A stretch of 64,000 bases of DNA from Thermoflexibacter ruber (lineage in GTDB: Bacteria; Bacteroidota; Bacteroidia; Cytophagales; Thermoflexibacteraceae): positions 31,537-95,536 of the forward strand of contig NZ_FONY01000021.1 in assembly GCF_900113045.1 (NCBI RefSeq), read 5' to 3'. The translations under genes and the position numbers were made by a program. How positions within the stretch are numbered: the first letter of the stretch is position 1; each line of letters begins with the position of its first letter. The notes beneath the pieces were generated by a model. It was not told where the DNA came from, did no database searches, and saw nothing but the letters and a program-made list of their open reading frames with translations. Of this stretch, positions 59,288 to 64,000 are shown in pieces.

Positions 59288-59815
59288 ATGGAAGATTTAC
59301 GCTACCCCATTGGCAAATTTGCTTACAAAAGGGCTTACTCTGCCCAAGAAAAAGACCAACTCATATTGCAAATTGCAGAAATACCTGCTCTGCTACGAGA
59401 GGCTGTGAGTGGGCTTTCAGAAAATCAGTTAGATACGCCTTATCGCGAAGAGGGTTGGACAGTAAGACAAGTTATCCACCACCTACCTGATAGCCATGCC
59501 AACACCTATATTCGCTTCAAATTGGCTCTTACAGAGGACAATCCTACGATTAAGCCCTACCACGAAGATAGGTGGGCTGTACTACCAGATACCTTCCATA
59601 CGCCCATAGAAGTATCTTTGGCAATGTTAGAGGCTATTCATTTTCGCTGGGTGATGCTCCTAAAAAATATGCAGGAAAAGGACTTTGAAAAAACCTATTT
59701 TCACCCCGAAAGCCAGAAAGTCTTTAATTTGGAATACGTTTTGGGAATGTATGTGTGGCATGGTCAGCACCACATCGCTCAGATTACTTCTTTGAGGGCA
59801 AGGAAGCACTGGTAG
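59288..59815 (+). CDS. YfiT-type DinB-fold metal hydrolase/transferase
   Basis: A 175-residue four-helix DinB-superfamily protein of the YfiT/BstA branch, which in Bacillus is tied to bacillithiol transfer. The start MEDLRYPIGKF and the core GWTVRQVIHHLPDSHANTYIRFKLALTEDNPTIKPYHEDRWA are typical. Three metal-binding His are visible: in VIHHLPDSH and in the pair of YVWHGQHHIAQI. The thiol cofactor in this organism is unknown. ATG 59288 was chosen over an upstream TTG that lies within the divergent promoter. Confidence 0.9.
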   Translation: MEDLRYPIGKFAYKRAYSAQEKDQLILQIAEIPALLREAVSGLSENQLDTPYREEGWTVRQVIHHLPDSHANTYIRFKLALTEDNPTIKPYHEDRWAVLPDTFHTPIEVSLAMLEAIHFRWVMLLKNMQEKDFEKTYFHPESQKVFNLEYVLGMYVWHGQHHIAQITSLRARKHW

Positions 59816-59870
59816 AAGCTGGTAATGATGTTTTTTAAAATTAATTTTCAAAAACAAATGTATAAAAAAT

Positions 59871-61283
59871 ATGCAAAATAACTTTCAAGATGTAGGCGAA
59901 GACGGAAACGAAGATGTAGCACGCTTTGAAGAGATGTTAAAGAAAAAAACAAATGCCTTTTTTGATTTAGATGTGTATGAAAATATTATTCATCATTATA
60001 TAGAAAAAAATGAACTCAGCAAGGCTTTCAAAGCCTCAGAATTAGCCCAAGAGCAGTACCCTTACTCTGGGCTTCCGCTTTTCCTGAAAGCACAAGTATT
60101 GGTGTATAGTGGGAGTGTAAAAGAGGCTTTCAAATACATAGAAAGAGCAGAAAGTTTCCTGCCCAATGACCCCGAGGTAGTAATCACCAAAGCCAATATC
60201 TACGCCATGATGGGCAAACACAAATTAGCCATTTCCTGTGCCGAGCAGGTGCTTGCTTTGGACATGGAAACGCAGAGCATTCATTGCTTTATTGCACAAA
60301 ATTATCTGAAAATAAATCAGCATGAAAAATCTTTGTACCACTATCAGCAAGCCTTGACCCTAAACCCTGAAAATGAGGATATTTTTGATGAGTTCATGGA
60401 TTTTGTGGAGATTACGGCTTTCCACAGACAGGGGATAGAGTTTTTTGAAAAACAAATAGATGACTCTCCCTATTCTTATACAGCATGGTACAGGTTGGGC
60501 ATACTTGCTAACAGTAAAGGTGAGTACGCCAAAGCCTTACACGCTTTGGACTATGCCACCTTGATAAAAGAAGATTTTGCAGATGCTTGGGCAGAGATGG
60601 GCTGTGTGTATATGAATCAAAAGAATTATGCAGAAGCTCAAAAAATGTTTGAAAAAGTCCTCACTTTGGAAAAACCGAGTGCAGAAATTTACTGCCACTT
60701 AGCCTCAAGCATAGAAAAGCAAAAAGACTACGAGCAAGCATTTCGTATATACCGCAAAGCCATAGAACTCAAAGAAAGCTATCATGAGGCTTGGTATGGG
60801 GCTGGACTGTGCCTGACTTCCTTAGGAAAGCACTACGAGGCAATTCATTTCTTGAAGCGAGCTTTAAAATATCAAAAACACGATGGAGACTACTGGCTTG
60901 CCTTAGCCGAGTGCGAGTTTCAGGTGGGTAATATCGTTTCTTGCTTAGACGCCTACAAACAAGCAAGCTATTACTCGCCTTACAATCCACAAATCTGGCT
61001 CAATTGGTCTTTCGTATTTTATGAGCAAGGCAACACCGAAGATGCCATAGAGTTATTGATGCAGGGCGTAGAAGACCTGCCTGACAATGCTGATTTGTTA
61101 TATAGACTGACGGCTTACCTCATTAGTGCTGGCAAGTACAAGCAGGCTTTCAAATACTTAGAAAGTGCTTTGATTCTCAACTTCAGCAAGCACACCGTAC
61201 TTTTTGACTTTTTTGAAAGCAAGGAAATCAAAAATGCTTTGTCAAAAATTATTAATCAATTTAGAGATAGAGAAAACCAATAA
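59871..61283 (+). CDS. Tetratricopeptide repeat protein
   Basis: A 470-residue protein built from about ten to twelve TPR units from residue 25 to the end, e.g. YIEKNELSKAFKASELAQEQYPYS, AYIERAESFLPNDPEVVITKANIYAMMGKHKLAISC, NSKGEYAKALHALDYATLIKEDFADAWAEMG and EQGNTEDAIELLMQGVEDLPDNADLLYRL. It has no signal peptide or other domain, so it is a cytosolic protein-interaction scaffold of unknown partner. It follows the YfiT gene by 55 nt. Confidence 0.92.
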   Translation: MQNNFQDVGEDGNEDVARFEEMLKKKTNAFFDLDVYENIIHHYIEKNELSKAFKASELAQEQYPYSGLPLFLKAQVLVYSGSVKEAFKYIERAESFLPNDPEVVITKANIYAMMGKHKLAISCAEQVLALDMETQSIHCFIAQNYLKINQHEKSLYHYQQALTLNPENEDIFDEFMDFVEITAFHRQGIEFFEKQIDDSPYSYTAWYRLGILANSKGEYAKALHALDYATLIKEDFADAWAEMGCVYMNQKNYAEAQKMFEKVLTLEKPSAEIYCHLASSIEKQKDYEQAFRIYRKAIELKESYHEAWYGAGLCLTSLGKHYEAIHFLKRALKYQKHDGDYWLALAECEFQVGNIVSCLDAYKQASYYSPYNPQIWLNWSFVFYEQGNTEDAIELLMQGVEDLPDNADLLYRLTAYLISAGKYKQAFKYLESALILNFSKHTVLFDFFESKEIKNALSKIINQFRDRENQ

Positions 61284-61492
61284 TTTTTGTTTAAAAATTT
61301 TCTTTACCTTTGTCCTGCTTTTTAAACAAGCTAATAATTATTACTGCAAGTACATAAATAATACAAGTTTTTAGGTTGTATAATTTGTGTGCTTGTGGCA
61401 AAAACAAAAATAGGTTTGTTTTAGGAACTACCTAAATATTGATAACCAACACATTAAAAAAATCAGATTCCTAACATTGAATTGTTGCATTT

Positions 61493-62260
61493 ATGAATAT
61501 CAGATTATTACAACTGCCTGAGCGCACCGCAAAGCCAAGACAGTATGGCTTAACTATGGTTATGGACAAAGGATTGAGTATCAGAGAAGCAGAAGATATG
61601 CTGAGTGCCTCTGCCGATTACATAGACGTAGTAAAGTTGGGCTGGGCAACTTCTTATTTTTTTCCAAGATTGAGAGAAAAATTGGCAGTATATAAAGAAG
61701 CAGGTATCCCTACTTACTTTGGGGGTACTTTCTTTGAGGCTTTCATAGTCCGAGGGCAGTTTGACGACTATATGCGATTATTGGAGGAATACGATATGGA
61801 ATATGTAGAAGTTTCTGACGGCTCTATCGAGATTCCTCATGACGAGAAGTGTGCTTATATTCAGCGACTCGCGCAAAGCTATCGCGTGCTTTCTGAGGTA
61901 GGCTCGAAAGATGCAGAAAAAATCTTAGCCCCTTACCAGTGGATAGAACTGATGCAAGCAGAGTTAGGAGCAGGCGCTTGGAAGGTAATTGGTGAAGCAA
62001 GAGAATCAGGCAATGTAGGGCTTTTCCGCGAAACGGGGGAAGTGCGTCAGGGCTTGGTCAAAGAGATTATTCACAGTATTCCCGCAGAAAGAATTATTTG
62101 GGAAGCCCCCCAAAAATCGCAGCAAGTTTGGTTCATTAAGCAGGTAGGAGCGAATGTAAACTTAGGAAATATAGCTCCTAATGAGGTCATTCCTTTGGAA
62201 ACTATCCGTCATGGCTTGCGTGGAGATACTTTTGATTGGTTTCTGCATAAAAGTAAGTAA
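61493..62260 (+). CDS. comA: Phosphosulfolactate synthase (ComA family)
   Basis: A 255-residue TIM-barrel enzyme adding sulfite to phosphoenolpyruvate to form (2R)-phospho-3-sulfolactate, known as the first step of coenzyme M synthesis in methanogens. Motifs: PRQYGLTMVMDKGLSI, IDVVKLGWATSYFF, IPTYFGGTFFEAFIV, VEVSDGSIEIPHDEK, the metal-site QWIELMQAELGAGAWKVIGEARESGNVG and NLGNIAPNEVIPLETIRHGLRGDT. In Bacteroidota it may serve sulfolactate or cysteate/sulfonolipid production. A TACCTTTG element at 61306-61313 would give a leader near 180 nt. It ends next to a palindromic element. Confidence 0.93.
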   Translation: MNIRLLQLPERTAKPRQYGLTMVMDKGLSIREAEDMLSASADYIDVVKLGWATSYFFPRLREKLAVYKEAGIPTYFGGTFFEAFIVRGQFDDYMRLLEEYDMEYVEVSDGSIEIPHDEKCAYIQRLAQSYRVLSEVGSKDAEKILAPYQWIELMQAELGAGAWKVIGEARESGNVGLFRETGEVRQGLVKEIIHSIPAERIIWEAPQKSQQVWFIKQVGANVNLGNIAPNEVIPLETIRHGLRGDTFDWFLHKSK

Positions 62261-62272
62261 TGCTCATGCCAC

Positions 62273-62455
62273 ACCTTATAAGGTTTTAAGTAATTCAACA
62301 AATTAAACTGTTTTTTTATTCAGTGCCGTAGGCACGACAGCTTTGTAGTGAATAGTAGTCAAATAGGTTTATTAAAGATTTACTACAAAGCGGTCGTTCC
62401 TACGGAATTAAAAGAACGCACAAAAAAGTTAAACTACTTGATAGCCTTATAAGGT
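62273..62455. mobile_element. 183-bp palindromic, MITE-like element
   Basis: The two ends, 62273-62284 and 62444-62455, carry ACCTTATAAGGT-type sequences. The inner arms pair over about 28 bp: CCGTAGG-ACGAC-GCTTTGTAGT-AAT (62326-62353) against 62378-62405, around a loop of about 24 bp. The element fills the gap between the convergent comA stop (62260) and the kinase stop (62461). No coding frame. It could also act as a terminator in both directions. Confidence 0.7.
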
Positions 62456-62460
62456 CTGCT

Positions 62461-63639
62461 TTATAGTTTTGGTAAAGAAAAACTTATTTTTGTTCCTTTT
62501 CCTAACTCACTTTCTACCCAGATTTCTCCACCCATTTGCGTAATAAAATCTTTGCACATCAAAAGTCCAAGTCCAGAGCCTTTTTCTTTGGCAGTACCTT
62601 CTTTTTTTACTCTATTTTCCCAATTAAATAACTTATTTTTGACCTCTTCGCTCATGCCTACTCCTGTATCGTCGATTACAATGATATGATATGCGTTCTC
62701 CTCTCTCGTACTCACCGTAACAGTTCCATTAGAGGTAAACTTCAAAGCATTTTGCACAAGATTGCGTATAATCAGGCTTAATGCACCCTCATCTGCGGTA
62801 ATATAAACATGCTCGCTTACCAAATTTATAATTTCAACTTCTTTCTTATTGGCAATCAATGCAAACAATGCTACGACTTGTTTTACGACATTATGCAGAC
62901 TAAAATTGGATAAGGTAAGTTTTCCTTGTTTTACTTGGTTAATACCCCATTCCAAAAGATTACTCAAAAGAAACGAAGCATTACTCACAGAAAGTTGTAA
63001 GTCCTTAGTAATGAGCAGCATTTCCTCTTGGGATAAGTCTTCATGTCGGAGTAGATTTAATAAATTCTGCAAAGTGGCAAGTGGACTTTTTAAGTCATGC
63101 GAGATAATATAAAGCAATTTAGCCTGTATATTAGATAATTTTTGAATCCTATCGTTTTTTTCATTTAGTTCATCTATAATAAGACCTAAGTTTTTATTTT
63201 TTAGCCTTAATTCTAATAAATTACAAACTTGATTACCTAACTTCTGGAGTGCCTCTAACTTTTCTGGTTCAAGTTCTCGGGGTACGCTATCCACTACACA
63301 CAACATTCCTAAGTTAAATCCTTGGGGGGTAGTGATAGGCACACCTGCATAAAATCGAACCTTAAGGTTGCCAAGTACCGCAGGATGCTTGCTAAATCGC
63401 TCGTCAGTAAGTGCATCATTGACGATAAGTGGCTGGCTATCCAAAATAGCATAAGCACAGAATGAATCTTCTCTTTTTCCTGTATTAGTAGGCAAACCAA
63501 CATTTGCCTTTTGCCATTCTCTGTCCCTATCAATAAAACTAATGGCAGAAATAGGCGTTTGACAAATAAAAGAAGCTAAGTTTACAATATCATCATAATC
63601 TTTTTCTGGCAATGTATCTAAAATATCATAAGCATACAA
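62461..63639 (-). CDS. GAF-domain sensor histidine kinase, start disturbed
   Basis: A soluble kinase. GAF domain (about 1-155: YDILDTLPEKDYDDIVNLASFICQTPISAISFID, FYAGVPITTPQGFNLGMLCVVDS), a coiled linker, HisKA with the H-box IISHDLKSPL (about 180) and a HATPase with NLVQNALKF, DDTGVGMS and GSGLGL; all catalytic boxes are intact. The frame from 63639 starts at TTG, but family-like sequence (IIPENEEERLQNL) continues upstream to about 63675 with no ATG before an in-frame TAA near 63706. The true start seems to have been lost, probably through the adjacent IS. It may now be expressed poorly or from TTG. Confidence 0.85.
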   Translation of the reverse strand: MYAYDILDTLPEKDYDDIVNLASFICQTPISAISFIDRDREWQKANVGLPTNTGKREDSFCAYAILDSQPLIVNDALTDERFSKHPAVLGNLKVRFYAGVPITTPQGFNLGMLCVVDSVPRELEPEKLEALQKLGNQVCNLLELRLKNKNLGLIIDELNEKNDRIQKLSNIQAKLLYIISHDLKSPLATLQNLLNLLRHEDLSQEEMLLITKDLQLSVSNASFLLSNLLEWGINQVKQGKLTLSNFSLHNVVKQVVALFALIANKKEVEIINLVSEHVYITADEGALSLIIRNLVQNALKFTSNGTVTVSTREENAYHIIVIDDTGVGMSEEVKNKLFNWENRVKKEGTAKEKGSGLGLLMCKDFITQMGGEIWVESELGKGTKISFSLPKL

Positions 63640-63676
63640 ATTTTGTAATCTCTCCTCCTCATTTTCAGGTATTATA

Positions 63677-64000
63677 CTAAAAAGTAAAAGGTTTTGAAAT
63701 TTGGATTAGGAAAATTACGAAAAAAGTACAATATTTGGTAATCAAATTAGTAAAAATGTTATCACAAGCAGACTATGATTTACTAAGGGAGTTACAACAC
63801 AATGAACGCTATGCCAGAGCGTACAAGAAGATAACTGTGCTTTTAATGCTTCATTTGGGTCAAAGTATGGAGGTGATTAGTGCCAGTTTAGGCATCAGTG
63901 AAGGAACAGTGAGGAACTATCGGCAGCGATATGAGCAAGTAGGTTTGGAAGCCTATTTACAAGATAATTATCAAGGTTATACAGGCAAGTTGAGTGTGGC
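63677..64000 (+). mobile_element. Putative IS630-family element, left part
   Basis: Inferred from the transposase start and the break in the kinase's N-terminus. The exact terminal repeat cannot be defined because only one end is in the window; the boundary is uncertain by about 10 bp. Confidence 0.6.
63756..64000 (+). CDS. IS630-type transposase, N-terminal part (runs off window)
   Basis: An ATG at 63756 opens a frame that continues to the window edge (81 codons). It encodes a helix-turn-helix domain of the IS630/Tc1-like transposase group: LMLHLGQSMEVISASLGISEGTVRNYRQRYEQVGLEAYL, followed by the usual G-Y-x-G-K-L-S linker. The DDE catalytic domain would lie beyond the window. The element's left end is probably close to 63675-63680, where the kinase frame loses family similarity; IS630 elements insert at TA, and TA dinucleotides occur there. 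The right end is not visible. Confidence 0.85.
   Translation, partial: MLSQADYDLLRELQHNERYARAYKKITVLLMLHLGQSMEVISASLGISEGTVRNYRQRYEQVGLEAYLQDNYQGYTGKLSV

Noticed and set aside
1..64000. CRISPR arrays, prophage genes and defence islands
   Set aside because: No regularly spaced direct repeats and no cas, phage structural or restriction genes were found; the only mobile DNA supported is the IS630 part and small repeats.

Overview
The window looks like chromosome of a gliding, Gram-negative member of the Bacteroidota, probably a Cytophagales-type bacterium. Evidence: AT-rich DNA; gldL and gldM of the gliding/type IX secretion motor; families largely confined to the phylum (DUF3822, DUF4271, DUF4199, the fused glucose/mannose-phosphate isomerase); a TonB system and outer-membrane barrels; and the phylum's promoter (TTG, about 18-21 nt, then TAnnTTTG) before many genes and tRNAs. 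Species cannot be named from sequence alone.

Layout. 1-2.1 kb: an outer-membrane barrel protein cut by the window edge, a polysaccharide deacetylase and a tRNA-Gly/tRNA-Leu pair. 2.2-7.6 kb: a hypothetical, a DUF819 membrane protein, a receiver-kinase hybrid, an acidic protein and a serine hydrolase. 7.6-11.7 kb: a polysaccharide export operon (Wza-like, Wzc-like tyrosine kinase, CpsB-like phosphatase). 12-17.3 kb: secreted paralogues, two SurA-type chaperones, a degenerate Rieske lipoprotein, a barrel and a DUF4199 protein. 17.5-24 kb: lgt and a glycosyltransferase, then rplC-rplD-rplW and gldL-gldM, both detached from their usual operon partners. 24.4-36.3 kb: hldD, pyrB, cheW-cheY-cheB, MaoC, cobalamin adenosyltransferase, ferritin, HU, coaD-DUF3822, the sugar-phosphate isomerase and a second glycosyltransferase. 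36.3-45.9 kb: a DMT transporter, a 7TMR sensor, an oversized D-Ala-D-Ala ligase-like protein, an alpha/beta hydrolase, a multidomain sugar dehydrogenase/cytochrome c and a voltage-gated channel. 46-52.7 kb: DUF420, mreBCD, tonB, ychF and tRNA-Met. 53-64 kb: IMPase, WbqC, ClpC, HemD-DUF4271, YfiT, a TPR protein, phosphosulfolactate synthase, a GAF histidine kinase and the start of an IS630-type transposase.

Most of the window is core metabolism and envelope biology; no CRISPR array, prophage or defence island was seen. Genes that plausibly work together are the capsule export trio, the SurA pair, gldLM, cheWYB, mreBCD and hemD-DUF4271. Several conserved operons appear only as fragments (S10 operon, gldKLMN, mre-mrd), suggesting extensive operon break-up in this genome.

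The most unusual items are: a 183-bp palindromic, MITE-like element filling the gap between two convergent genes; an insertion flanked by a 55-61 bp duplication of the sugar dehydrogenase start; an IS630 element that seems to have removed the start of a histidine kinase; a D-Ala-D-Ala ligase-like protein with an insert and a repeated N-domain; a Rieske-like lipoprotein whose cluster histidines are tyrosines; a tyrosine kinase with a hexanucleotide-encoded Gly-Tyr tail; and a bacterial voltage-gated channel with a calcium-type selectivity filter. No completely new multi-gene system could be demonstrated.
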